Source: Phenylobacterium sp.
GTDB taxonomy: Bacteria > Pseudomonadota > Alphaproteobacteria > Caulobacterales > Caulobacteraceae
DNA: 62,072 bases
Assembly: GCF_016124325.1 (NCBI RefSeq)
Contig: NZ_WGNY01000034.1
Span: 1 to 62,072, forward strand
Direction: 5' to 3'
In this document: piece by piece, positions 17,197 through 25,041 of the stretch
Position numbering within the stretch: position 1 is the stretch's first letter
Layout: each line of letters opens with the position of its first letter
Notes under the pieces: model-generated
Databases searched by the model: none
Seen by the model: the letters and a program-made list of their open reading frames with translations, nothing else
What the model was told of the DNA's origin: nothing
Translations under genes and position numbers: made by a program

Positions 17197-18246
17197 GTGA
17201 CCACGTCCAACGTCCGCCAGCTTCCCGGCCTGCTTACGCCGTCGTTCGCCTACAAGCCGTTCCGCTATCCGTGGGCCTACGACTTCTGGAAGAAGCAGCA
17301 GCAGGTCCACTGGATGCCGGAGGAGATCCCGCTGGGCGAGGACCTCAAGGACTGGGCCTCCAAGCTCAACGACCGCGAGCGCAACCTGCTCACCCAGATC
17401 TTCCGCTTCTTCACCCAGTCGGACGTCGAGGTGAACGACAACTACATGGAGCGCTACAGCCGCGTCTTCAAACCCACCGAGGTGAAGATGATGCTGGCGG
17501 CGTTCTCCAACATGGAGACGATCCACATCGCCGCCTACGCCCTGCTGCTCGAGACGATCGGCATGCCCGATTCCGAGTTCACGGCGTTCCTCGACTACCA
17601 GGCGATGCGCGACAAGCACGACTACATGCAGCAGTTCGGCGTCGACACCGACGCCGACATCGCCCGCACGCTGGCCATGTTCGGCGGCTTCACCGAGGGG
17701 CTGCAGCTGTTCGCCAGCTTCGCGATGCTGATGAACTTCCCGCGCCACAACAAGATGAAGGGCATGGGCCAGATCGTCAGCTGGAGCGTGCGCGACGAGA
17801 GCCTGCACTGCGAGGGGATCGTCAAGCTCTACCACGCCTTCAACAAGGAGACCGGCGCGGTCACCAAGGCCGTGGCCGACGACATCGTCGACTGCTGCAA
17901 GACGGTGGTGGGCCTGGAGGACAAGTTCATCGACCTGGCCTTCGAGGCCGGCGAGGTGGCGGGCATGACGCCCGACGACATCAAGGCCTACATCCGCTTC
18001 ATCGCCGACTGGCGCCTGCGCCAGCTCCAGCTGCCCGAGGTGTACGGCGTGAAGGAAAACCCGCTGCCCTGGCTGCAGTCGATGCTGAGCGGCGTGGAGC
18101 ACGCCAACTTCTTCGAGGCCCGCAGCACCGAATATTCCAAGGCCGCCACCAAGGGCCAATGGCACGGGTCGGAAGGCGTCTGGTCCAGCTTCGACGCGAT
18201 GATGGCCAAGCGGGGCAGCGAAGGGGCGGGGCTGCCGGCGGAGTAG
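17197..18246 (+). CDS. nrdB: Ribonucleoside-diphosphate reductase, small (beta) subunit
   Basis: A 349-residue di-iron protein that generates the tyrosyl radical used by NrdA. Metal ligands sit in DVEVNDNYMERY, NMETIHIAAYALLLE (Glu-x-x-His) and RDESLHCEG. The Tyr four residues after the His (METIHIAAY) aligns with the radical-bearing Tyr122 of E. coli NrdB. GVEHANFFEARSTEYSK is typical of the C-terminal half. No ATP-cone is fused to it. Start is GTG at 17197. Paired NrdR boxes lie upstream. It is on the same strand as nrdA but separated by three unrelated genes. Confidence 0.96.
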   Translation: MTTSNVRQLPGLLTPSFAYKPFRYPWAYDFWKKQQQVHWMPEEIPLGEDLKDWASKLNDRERNLLTQIFRFFTQSDVEVNDNYMERYSRVFKPTEVKMMLAAFSNMETIHIAAYALLLETIGMPDSEFTAFLDYQAMRDKHDYMQQFGVDTDADIARTLAMFGGFTEGLQLFASFAMLMNFPRHNKMKGMGQIVSWSVRDESLHCEGIVKLYHAFNKETGAVTKAVADDIVDCCKTVVGLEDKFIDLAFEAGEVAGMTPDDIKAYIRFIADWRLRQLQLPEVYGVKENPLPWLQSMLSGVEHANFFEARSTEYSKAATKGQWHGSEGVWSSFDAMMAKRGSEGAGLPAE

Positions 18247-18250
18247 GGAG

Positions 18251-18550
18251 CTACTTCCGGCCGCTCGCCGGGTCGGCCGTGGTCGTCGCCTCCCGATAGG
18301 GTGAGATCGAGCCGGTCCGCGCATCGACGGCGAAGGCGCTCTCGCCCGCCGCGGGATCGCCGGCCTGCCTGGGCAGGCGCACCACCCAGACACCGCCCTC
18401 GCGGGTCGCCGTGAACGGCCCCGCCACCTGGGGCGTGCCGCGCAGGCTCTCATGGACCAGCAGGACGGCCTCGTCGGCCGTGTCCACCCGGTGGCCCGGT
18501 GAGCCGCAGGCGGCGAGCAGGAGCAGCGCGGCTCCGATCCAGATACGCAT
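18251..18550 (-). CDS. Small predicted lipoprotein
   Basis: A 99-residue protein starting MRIWIGAALLLLAACGSPG. The lipobox LAAC puts the lipidated Cys at residue 16. The rest is one small domain (TADEAVLLVHESLRG, then VWVVRLPRQAGD and SAFAVDARTGSISPYREA) reminiscent of PepSY-like folds, without a firm family match. It converges with nrdB, leaving 4 bp between stop codons. Upstream in-frame codons to 18613 would bury the lipobox, so the ATG at 18550 is preferred. Function unknown. Confidence 0.7.
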   Translation of the reverse strand: MRIWIGAALLLLAACGSPGHRVDTADEAVLLVHESLRGTPQVAGPFTATREGGVWVVRLPRQAGDPAAGESAFAVDARTGSISPYREATTTADPASGRK

Positions 18551-18685
18551 CCTGGCGCGCCTCCCGCCGCCGTCGACCGCGCCGATGCCAGGCCGCCGCG
18601 CCCGGCAAGTCAAGGTTGCCGCGGCCGGAGGGCGCCGCTTAGGCTGCGCTCGGCAATTGGCCGCTCGACCAGGGAGTTCTCAAGC

Positions 18686-18964
18686 GTGCGCCCCCGCATC
18701 ACGATCAGCCGTGGCAAGGACGGCTTCTTCCAGATTTGGCTGAATCCAGCGGGCCGCGACCTGCTGGTGCGGGAGCTTCAGCACCTGAGCGAGCAACACG
18801 ACCATTTCCACATCATGCCGGAGGACATGGAGCCCGAACTCCCGGCGCGGAACCGGCCCTATGAGGAGGGCGACGAGGTGATCGAGTGGGGCAAGGTGCT
18901 GTTTCGTCCCGACGAGTGGGACGCCCGCTACTATCCGCACGTGATGGACGATGCGGAGGCCTAG
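18686..18964 (+). CDS. Small conserved hypothetical protein, possibly Imm32-like
   Basis: A 92-residue acidic soluble protein from a GTG start at 18686. GFFQIWLNPAGRDLLVREL and HLSEQHDHFHIMPEDME recall the strand-helix-strand layout with a His-x-His motif seen in Imm32-type immunity proteins and related small families; this similarity is weak. No toxin gene is adjacent. It may equally be an uncharacterised Caulobacterales protein. It stands alone between a lipoprotein gene and a palindromic element. Confidence 0.6.
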   Translation: MRPRITISRGKDGFFQIWLNPAGRDLLVRELQHLSEQHDHFHIMPEDMEPELPARNRPYEEGDEVIEWGKVLFRPDEWDARYYPHVMDDAEA

Positions 18965-19002
18965 GCAGAAGGCCCGATCAATAGCTTGAAAGCATCATAG
19001 GT

Positions 19003-19129
19003 CGTCATGGCCCGGCTTGTCCGGGCCATCCATGAACGCCATGCGGGCAGGCCGGGACGTCGCGCCGCCGCCGCCAAACCGGCCACTGTCCGTGTTCATG
19101 GGTCGCCCGGACAAGCCGGGCGATGACGG
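19003..19129. repeat. Intergenic palindromic element, family 1 copy A
   Basis: The outer ends CGTCATGGCCCGGCTTGTCC and GCCCGGACAAGCCGGGCGAT are inverted copies, and internal GGCCATCCATGAAC mirrors GTTCATGGGTCGCCC. A near-identical element (one mismatch over the first 35 bp) is at 57457-57584. It fills the gap between the 92-residue gene and the convergent DUF2200 gene. Confidence 0.85.
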
Positions 19130-19156
19130 CGAGAGCCGGTTGATTGAGTCACCAAC

Positions 19157-19522
19157 CTAGACAGCCGGCTCCCGCAAAATCTTCGCCATGGCCTTGCCCT
19201 TGGCGAGTTCGTCGATGAGCTTGTCGAGGTAGCGGATCTCGCGCATCAGCGGCTCCTCGATCGCCTCCACGCGGATGCCGCAGACCACGCCCTTGATCTC
19301 GGCGCGGGCGGGATTGGGCCGGGGCGCCTGGGCGAAGAAGGTCTCGAGGTTGGATTTCGCCGCGATCTGGGCCTCGAGCTGTTCCTGGCTGAAGCCGGTC
19401 AGCCAGCGGACGATCTCGTCGACCTCGGCCTTCGTGCGGCCCTTCCGTTCGGCCTTGGCGACATAGAGCGGATAGACGCCGGCGAAGCTCATTCCATAGA
19501 TGCGGTGCTTGGTGGTGGTCAT
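19157..19522 (-). CDS. DUF2200 domain-containing protein
   Basis: A 121-residue soluble protein with the DUF2200 block HRIYGMSFAGVYPLYVAKAE, then RTKAEVDEIVRWLTGFSQEQL, NLETFFAQAP and a central GVVCGIRVE. DUF2200 proteins are widespread single-domain bacterial proteins of unknown function. The last 20 residues are Lys- and Ala-rich. Its start overlaps the stop of the upstream VOC-type remnant by 4 bp (ATGA), implying they were once translated together. Confidence 0.88.
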   Translation of the reverse strand: MTTTKHRIYGMSFAGVYPLYVAKAERKGRTKAEVDEIVRWLTGFSQEQLEAQIAAKSNLETFFAQAPRPNPARAEIKGVVCGIRVEAIEEPLMREIRYLDKLIDELAKGKAMAKILREPAV

Positions 19523-19707
19523 GCCCCGGTCCCCGGACGGGCGGCCAATCGGCCGGTGATACGGGGATAATAGCCATCCGGGTCGACGACGCGGAAGTCG
19601 GTCAGGCCCCAGGGCCGGGCGACCTGCGCCGTGGTCTCGGCGCCGCCATGGGCCGCGGCGCGGGCGTGGAGGGCCGCCGCGTCCTCGACGACGACGACCG
19701 GTTCCAC
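19519..19707 (-). pseudogene. C-terminal remnant of a VOC (glyoxalase/bleomycin-resistance) protein
   Basis: Only about 62 codons are open from a GTG at 19707. The peptide (VEPVVVVEDAAALHARAAAH, then QVARPWGLTDFRVVDPDGYY and ITGR) matches the second beta-alpha-beta half of a VOC module, including the DPDGY signature. The first half is absent: in frame upstream are six codons and then the stop codon of the PEPxxWA-CTERM gene. A complete VOC protein needs about 120 residues, so this is probably a truncated relic kept because the DUF2200 gene is coupled to it. Confidence 0.55.
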
Positions 19708-19725
19708 GCCCGGGCTGGCGGCGGG

Positions 19726-21465
19726 CTAGCCGGCCGCGACCGCCCGCCGGCGCCGGATCGCCGCGCCCACGCCGGCGAAGCCCAGGATCATGATCGCCCA
19801 GGTGGACGGCTCGGGCACCGCGCGGGCGGCGTAGACGCCGGCCATGTTGTTCTCGCCGTCGGACATGCCGGCGTTGATCGCGAGCCAGCCGTTCCGATAG
19901 CTGTCGCGCTCCAGGCCCAGCGAGGTGATGGCCAGGCCGGCGGCGTCGGGATCGAGGGCGCCGCCGTCCATGCCGTATTCGGCGAGGGTGGAGAGCTCGC
20001 CGCCGAACAGGTGGTAGAGGCCCGTCGTGTCGAGGCCGCTGCCCTTGAACGCCGCGTTCCAGCCGTCGGAGGCGATGAACGAGGCCGAGCGCCAGCGGGC
20101 CAGCTCGCCGTCTTCCTCGTCCTCCGCGCCGGGGACCTTGCCGGAGAAGTTCCAGTACACGAAGTCCGAGAACTGGTCGCCGGTCTGGGCGACGAGCCGC
20201 GTCTCCAGGGTGTCGACGTCGGTGATGAAGAAGCCCTGGTTCACGGCGACGTCGAAGCTGTAGAGCCCGTCGCCGGCGACCCCGCTGCCGGAGGTCAGGC
20301 CGTCGTCCTGCGACAGGCAGAAGGCGCTGGTGGCGGCGTTCTCGATCGATCCGCAGCTGACGGTGACGGACCGCGTGGCCGTGACGAGCGCGCCGTTCTG
20401 GTCCTTCTCGCCCCAGGCGCCCCAGAAGGCGACGTGCTTGCCGTCGAACGACAGCGCCTCGCCGATCTGGGTGAAGAAGGCGTTCGCCTGGTTGACGACG
20501 GCGCCGCCGATGGACGCGATCGTCGTGAGCAGGCTGGGCGTGTCGGCCGCCTTCGCGTCGTCCAGGGCCGCCATGTAGATGCCGCCCTTGGTGGGCGCGG
20601 CTTCGTTGTCGACCCCGAGGAACACCGCCCGTCCGCCGGCGGCGCTGGGCGGCGCGGTCGAACCGAACTGCGTCCCGGCGTATCCGGGAATGTCGGTCTT
20701 GCTGTCGGCGATGAGTTGGACCGGGGCCGTGCCGCCGTTGGCCAGGACGTCGCGGAAGTAGACGCCGGTCTGGCCGCCCTCGGCGTCGGTCCAGTTTCCC
20801 TTGAACACCAGGGTGTCGCCCCCGGTCGCCGAAGGCGCGCCGGGGAACTGGTCGAACTTGGTGTTCGGCGACGTGTTGGGGACCGCGAAGTAGGTGAGGT
20901 CCGGGTTGGACGCGAAGGGGTTGCTGCTCACGTTGCCCAGCCCCGCCGCGCCCGTGATGAGCGTGCCGCCCGGATTGGTGTAGATGCCGGTGGTGCCGCC
21001 GCGCGTGGTCACGGGCTCGCCGGTGACCGGGTCGACGCCGTTCTGGTACTCGAGCACGGGCCTGGACTGTCCGCGCGTGGCGATCATCGACGAGGTCGCG
21101 TCGATCCGCGGGATGGAGGGGAACTCGTTGAACACCGCGCCCGTGTTGTTGGGCTGCGGGACGGCCGACCCGCGCGTGATGATGGGGACGATGGGATTTC
21201 CCGGGCTCGACATGTCGCGGGTCAGGATGCCGCTGGCCGGGCTGCCGGATCCGCCCTGGGTGCGGGCGCGGAACACCACGAGGCCCGCGTTGTTCACCGA
21301 GGGCTGGTTGTAGCTGTTGAAGTTGCGCGTATCGCCAGGGAACTGCGTGTTGTTGTTGACCACCGTGGACCAGTTCAGCGGCGTGCCGGCGTGAGCCGCG
21401 CTCGCCCCAAGCAGACAGGTGGTCGCGGCAAGTGACGCCGCAATCGAGACTGACGTTCGTGTCAT
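19726..21465 (-). CDS. PEPxxWA-CTERM sorting-domain exported protein
   Basis: A 579-residue protein. Signal peptide is residues 1-26 (ending SAAHA). A large extracytoplasmic region rich in Gly, Asn, Ser and Thr follows, with repeated beta-type motifs (VNNAGLVVFRARTQGG, GGDTLVFKGN, GGRAVFLGV, DGKHVAFWGAWG) that look like a beta-propeller. The C-terminus is a textbook sorting signal: VPEPSTWAIMILGFAGVG then AIRRRRA. Such tails are thought to be cut by an exosortase-like enzyme for surface display or release. No exosortase is in the window. A perfect FNR/FixK box lies 79 bp upstream of the start. Function of the body is unknown. Confidence 0.85.
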   Translation of the reverse strand: MTRTSVSIAASLAATTCLLGASAAHAGTPLNWSTVVNNNTQFPGDTRNFNSYNQPSVNNAGLVVFRARTQGGSGSPASGILTRDMSSPGNPIVPIITRGSAVPQPNNTGAVFNEFPSIPRIDATSSMIATRGQSRPVLEYQNGVDPVTGEPVTTRGGTTGIYTNPGGTLITGAAGLGNVSSNPFASNPDLTYFAVPNTSPNTKFDQFPGAPSATGGDTLVFKGNWTDAEGGQTGVYFRDVLANGGTAPVQLIADSKTDIPGYAGTQFGSTAPPSAAGGRAVFLGVDNEAAPTKGGIYMAALDDAKAADTPSLLTTIASIGGAVVNQANAFFTQIGEALSFDGKHVAFWGAWGEKDQNGALVTATRSVTVSCGSIENAATSAFCLSQDDGLTSGSGVAGDGLYSFDVAVNQGFFITDVDTLETRLVAQTGDQFSDFVYWNFSGKVPGAEDEEDGELARWRSASFIASDGWNAAFKGSGLDTTGLYHLFGGELSTLAEYGMDGGALDPDAAGLAITSLGLERDSYRNGWLAINAGMSDGENNMAGVYAARAVPEPSTWAIMILGFAGVGAAIRRRRAVAAG

Positions 21466-21543
21466 GGGTGGCCCCGAAAGTGCCCCTGCCCTCGGCAGGG
21501 CGCGTTTGCCGGGCTAATTTCGCTTAACATTTCCGCGTTCGAC

Positions 21544-21557
21544 TTGATTCCGATCAA
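21544..21557. promoter_or_regulatory. Perfect FNR/FixK-type box
   Basis: TTGATTCCGATCAA fits the FNR/FixK consensus TTGAT-N4-ATCAA exactly, with the flanking C/G extending the dyad. It is in the 188-bp divergent region between the PEPxxWA-CTERM gene (79 bp) and the hydrolase gene (97 bp). It predicts low-oxygen control of one or both; which one is unknown. Confidence 0.65.
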
Positions 21558-21653
21558 GCCCGCCCGCGTCGGGGGGATGCGTCCGGCGCTGGCCTCCGAC
21601 GGCCTTGGTGGGGGATAAGGGGCGCTTTCCCGCGTCCCGCCCGGAGAGGCTCC

Positions 21654-22526
21654 ATGCAAGGTCCCACGTCCCACTTCTATTTCTCGCAGGGGCTGCGGCT
21701 GCACTATGTGGACTGGGGCAACGAGGACGCCCCGCCCCTGGTGATGGTGCACGGCGGGCGCGACCATTGCCGCAACTGGGACTGGGTGGCCGAGCGGCTG
21801 CGCGACCGCTACCACGTGGTGGCGCCCGACCTGCGCGGGCACGGCGACAGCGCCTGGGTGGTGGGCGGCGGCTACGACATGGCCGGCTACATCTACGACC
21901 TCGCCCAGCTGATCCACCAGAAGCAGATGGCGCCGGCGACGATCATCGCGCACTCGCTGGGGGCCGGGATCGCCCTCAACTACTGCGGCGCCTTCCCCGA
22001 CCAGGTGAAGAAGGTGGTGGCGATCGAGGGGCTGGGGCCGTCGCCCAAGATGCTGTCGGCGCTGGAGAAGCAGACGGTCGGCGAGCGGCTGCGCAACTGG
22101 GTGAAGACCCGCCGCGAGAACTCGGGCCGCACGCCGCGCCGCTACGCGACCCTGGAGGACGCCGTGGCGCGCATGTCCTCGGAGAACCCCCACCTCAGCC
22201 CCGAGCAGGCGCGCCACCTCACCGTCTATGGCGCCCACCAGAACGAGGACGGCACCTATTCCTGGAAGTTCGACAACAACGTCCGCTGGGGCGGCGGTGT
22301 GAGCGGGCTGAGCCACGAGGACCAGCAGGCGCTGTGGCGCGACATCACCGCCCCGGTGCTGCTGATGCGCGGCGAGGAGTCGTGGGCCTCCGACCCCGTG
22401 GAGGACGGGCGCATCCAGCATTTCCGCAACGCCCGGCTGGCGAACTTCGAGGGCGCCGGCCACTGGGTCCACCACGACAAGCTGGAAGAATTCATGGCCG
22501 AGACCGAGGCGTTCCTCTCGGAATAG
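21654..22526 (+). CDS. Alpha/beta hydrolase
   Basis: A 290-residue cytosolic enzyme. Oxyanion-hole motif VMVHGGRDHCRNWD near residue 32, DLRGHGDSAW near 60, nucleophile elbow AHSLGAG near 103, acid in the MRGEESWASDPVEDG region, and catalytic His in GAGHWVHHD near 275. This is the standard Ser-Asp-His hydrolase fold found in esterases, epoxide hydrolases and C-C bond hydrolases. A 70-residue cap lies between the nucleophile and the acid. The substrate is unknown. It is divergent from the PEPxxWA gene and shares the FNR/FixK-type control region. Confidence 0.9.
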   Translation: MQGPTSHFYFSQGLRLHYVDWGNEDAPPLVMVHGGRDHCRNWDWVAERLRDRYHVVAPDLRGHGDSAWVVGGGYDMAGYIYDLAQLIHQKQMAPATIIAHSLGAGIALNYCGAFPDQVKKVVAIEGLGPSPKMLSALEKQTVGERLRNWVKTRRENSGRTPRRYATLEDAVARMSSENPHLSPEQARHLTVYGAHQNEDGTYSWKFDNNVRWGGGVSGLSHEDQQALWRDITAPVLLMRGEESWASDPVEDGRIQHFRNARLANFEGAGHWVHHDKLEEFMAETEAFLSE

Positions 22527-22569
22527 CCGGCGGCGCCACCACTTCCGATCTGGCGCGTTTCAGGCGCCG

Positions 22570-23028
22570 ATGAGCTTCGACAAGGTCTTCGCCGCCTTCG
22601 CCAACCGCACCTCGCAGGCGGCGGGCAGCCCGTGGACGTTCTGCGCCTGCCTGGCGCTGGTCCTGCTCTGGGCCCTTAGCGGGCCGGTGTTCGGGTTTTC
22701 GGAGACCTGGCAGCTGGTGATCAACACCGGCACCACGATCATCACCTTCCTGATGGTGTTCCTGATCCAGAACACCCAGAACCGCGACAACGCCGCGGTG
22801 CAGGCCAAGCTGGACGATCTGATCCTCACCTCCGCGGCCGAGAACGATTTCGTCGGCATCGAGCGCCTGACCGATCGGGAGCTGAAGGTGCTGCGCGAGC
22901 GCTGCGAGGCGCGCTCGAAGGCGCACCGGAACCTGGGCGAGCGCCTGGATGCCGAGGCCGAGCGCCGCGCCACGCGGCGCCGACGCAAGCCGACGGCTGT
23001 CCGAAAACGGGCCGCCAAAGCCGCCTGA
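22570..23028 (+). CDS. Low-affinity iron permease family protein
   Basis: A 152-residue protein with two membrane helices (about residues 22-42 and 50-68). It carries the family core NTGTTIITFLMVFLIQNTQN followed by RDNAAVQAKLDDLI. The cytoplasmic C-terminus has ERLTDRELKVLRERCE and a very basic tail RRRRKPTAVRKRAAKAA. The family is named after a yeast low-affinity iron transporter, but bacterial members are small and their transport role is unproven. It follows the hydrolase gene by 43 bp. Confidence 0.88.
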   Translation: MSFDKVFAAFANRTSQAAGSPWTFCACLALVLLWALSGPVFGFSETWQLVINTGTTIITFLMVFLIQNTQNRDNAAVQAKLDDLILTSAAENDFVGIERLTDRELKVLRERCEARSKAHRNLGERLDAEAERRATRRRRKPTAVRKRAAKAA

Positions 23029-23075
23029 CGAGGCCGGGCGGGTGACATCCGCGCGGGGCCGGTTAGACAGGGGAC

Positions 23076-23954
23076 ATGAGCCTTCATCGACGCACCCTGC
23101 TGGCCGCGGCGCCGGCGTTCCTGGCCACGGCCGCGCGGGCCGGCGCGGCCGCGCCCATCGCGGCCCTGACCGAGTACGAACGGGCCAGCGGCGGCCGCAT
23201 CGGCCTGTTCGCCCAGAACCTGGTGAGCGGGGCCAGGCTGGCCTGGCGGGCCGACGAGCGGTTCATCATGTGCAGCACCTTCAAGGCCTCGCTGGCGGCC
23301 TGCGCGCTGTCGCGGGTCGACGCGGGCAAGGCGCGGCTGGACGAGACCTTCGCGTTCGGGCCCGGCGACCTGCTGGAATACGCCCCCGTGGCGCGCGAGA
23401 CGCTGGCCAAGGCGGGCGGGTCGCGGGCGACGCTGACGCTGGCGGCGGCGTGCGAGGGCGCGGTGGAGCTCAGCGACAACACCTGCGCCAACCTGCTGCT
23501 GAAGCGGATCGGCGGGCCGCCCGCGCTGACCGCCTTCTGGCGCGCGTCGGGCGATACGGTGACGCGGCTCGACCGCATGGAGCCCGAACTGAACCGCTGG
23601 GCGCCCGGCGACCTGCGTGACACCACCACGCCGACGGCGATGGCGGGGACGCTACGCCGGTTCGTGCTGGGCGAGGTGCTCTCGGCCGCCTCGCGCACGC
23701 GGCTGACCGGCTGGATGATCGACTGCAAGACCGGGGCGAAGCGGTTGCGCGCCGGGCTGCCCGCCGGCTGGCGCACGGGCGACAAGACCGGCAACAACGG
23801 CCACGACGCCTCCGGCGACATCGCCATCACCTGGCCCTCGGCCGGCCGGCCGGTGGTGGTCTGCGCCTACACCCAGGGCGGAAAGCCGACGACGGCGCAG
23901 ACCGAGGCGGCGTTCGCCGGAATCGGCCGGGCGGTGGGCGAGCGGTTGGCCTGA
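23076..23954 (+). CDS. Class A beta-lactamase
   Basis: A 292-residue periplasmic serine hydrolase. A Tat-like N-terminus (RRTLLAAAPAFLATAARA) precedes all class A motifs: STFK with catalytic Ser at residue 67, SDN at 133-135, EPELN with the general-base Glu at 169, and KTG at 237-239. A Cys directly precedes the catalytic Ser, as in some class A carbapenemases, but no Cys follows the KTG motif, so that disulfide cannot form. It should hydrolyse penicillins or cephalosporins; the spectrum cannot be predicted. It is chromosomal with no mobile element nearby and no adjacent ampR, so it is probably intrinsic. Confidence 0.93.
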   Translation: MSLHRRTLLAAAPAFLATAARAGAAAPIAALTEYERASGGRIGLFAQNLVSGARLAWRADERFIMCSTFKASLAACALSRVDAGKARLDETFAFGPGDLLEYAPVARETLAKAGGSRATLTLAAACEGAVELSDNTCANLLLKRIGGPPALTAFWRASGDTVTRLDRMEPELNRWAPGDLRDTTTPTAMAGTLRRFVLGEVLSAASRTRLTGWMIDCKTGAKRLRAGLPAGWRTGDKTGNNGHDASGDIAITWPSAGRPVVVCAYTQGGKPTTAQTEAAFAGIGRAVGERLA

Positions 23955-23963
23955 TTCGGCCCG

Positions 23964-24164
23964 TCAGCCCTTCCGCATCGACGAATCGCCCATCCGCGAC
24001 TGGGTGTTGAGCAGCTGGGCGATGTGCCGGGCGTCGTCCTCGGAGAGGCCGGTCTGGGCCACGCCGCCCACCTGGGCGGGCTCTCCCGTCCAGATCACGT
24101 AGCAGGTCCAGCCTGCCGCATCCCTGCGCAGGGCGTAGCGGTCGTTCTTGCGTTCGTCGGGCAT
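23964..24164 (-). CDS. Small hypothetical protein
   Basis: A 66-residue soluble protein with RYALRRDAAGWTCYVIWTGE and GLSEDDARHIAQLLNTQ. A short beta-hairpin plus one amphipathic helix is expected. No family recognised. It converges with the beta-lactamase gene and is divergent from the metallophosphoesterase gene. Confidence 0.6.
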   Translation of the reverse strand: MPDERKNDRYALRRDAAGWTCYVIWTGEPAQVGGVAQTGLSEDDARHIAQLLNTQSRMGDSSMRKG

Positions 24165-24254
24165 CGGGGCGGAGCTTGCCGCAAGTTGTGGCTTTGTCCA
24201 CTTCCGGCGACGCGAAACCTCGGCCTAGAGTTCGCCGGGGATGGGGGGCGGCCG

Positions 24255-25037
24255 GTGAAGATTCTGCTGGTTTCGGACCTGCACTATGCGCTGAAGCAGT
24301 ACGACTGGGCCGCCGCGGCCCAGCCCGACTACGACCTCGTGATCATCGCGGGCGACCATCTCGACGTCGCCAACCCGCTCGACGGCCGCGTCCAGACGGT
24401 GGTGATCCTGAACTATCTGAAGCGCATGGCCGCGCAGGGTCGGCTGATCGTCTCGTCGGGCAACCACGACCTCGATACGCGCGATGCGTCGGGCGAGAAG
24501 ATCGCCGCCTGGATGGAGCGGGTGCGCGGGCTGGGCATCCCCACCGACGGCGACACGGTGGAGGCGGGCGACGCGCTGGTGACCATCTGCCCCTGGTGGG
24601 ACGGTCCGCGGGTGCGCGAGGCTGTGGCCGGGCAACTGGCGCGCGACGCGGTGCGGGCGAAGGACGCGCGGCGCTGGTACTGGGTCTACCACGCCCCGCC
24701 CGACAGCTCGCCGACCAGCTGGACGGGCAAGCGCCACTTCGGCGACGTCGAACTGAACCAGTGGATCGACGCCTACCGGCCCGACATCGTCTTCGCCGGC
24801 CACATCCACGAGGCGCCGTTCCGGCCGGGCGGATCGTGGGTGGACCGGATCGGCCCCACCTGGGTGTTCAACTGCGGCCGTCAGATCGGGCCCACGCCGA
24901 CCTATGTGGCCCTCGACACCGAGGCGGGGGAGGCGGCGTGGTTCTCGCTGGCGGGCGCCGAGATGGTGACGCTGGACGCGCCCCTCACCCGCCCGCCGCC
25001 GGCGCTCACGGCCCCGCCGGCGTGGATGCCGCGCTGA
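24255..25037 (+). CDS. Metallophosphoesterase
   Basis: A 260-residue enzyme of the calcineurin-like superfamily. The dinuclear metal site motifs are in order: SDLHYA near residue 7, AGDHLD near 35, SSGNHDLD near 74, a His in VYHAPP near 153 and FAGHIHEAPF near 183. It hydrolyses phosphomono- or diesters; the substrate is unknown. Start is GTG at 24255 after GGGGGGCGGCC; upstream in-frame sequence overlaps the divergent 66-residue gene. The C-terminal 40 residues are Pro-rich. Confidence 0.9.
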   Translation: MKILLVSDLHYALKQYDWAAAAQPDYDLVIIAGDHLDVANPLDGRVQTVVILNYLKRMAAQGRLIVSSGNHDLDTRDASGEKIAAWMERVRGLGIPTDGDTVEAGDALVTICPWWDGPRVREAVAGQLARDAVRAKDARRWYWVYHAPPDSSPTSWTGKRHFGDVELNQWIDAYRPDIVFAGHIHEAPFRPGGSWVDRIGPTWVFNCGRQIGPTPTYVALDTEAGEAAWFSLAGAEMVTLDAPLTRPPPALTAPPAWMPR

Positions 25038-25041
25038 GCGT

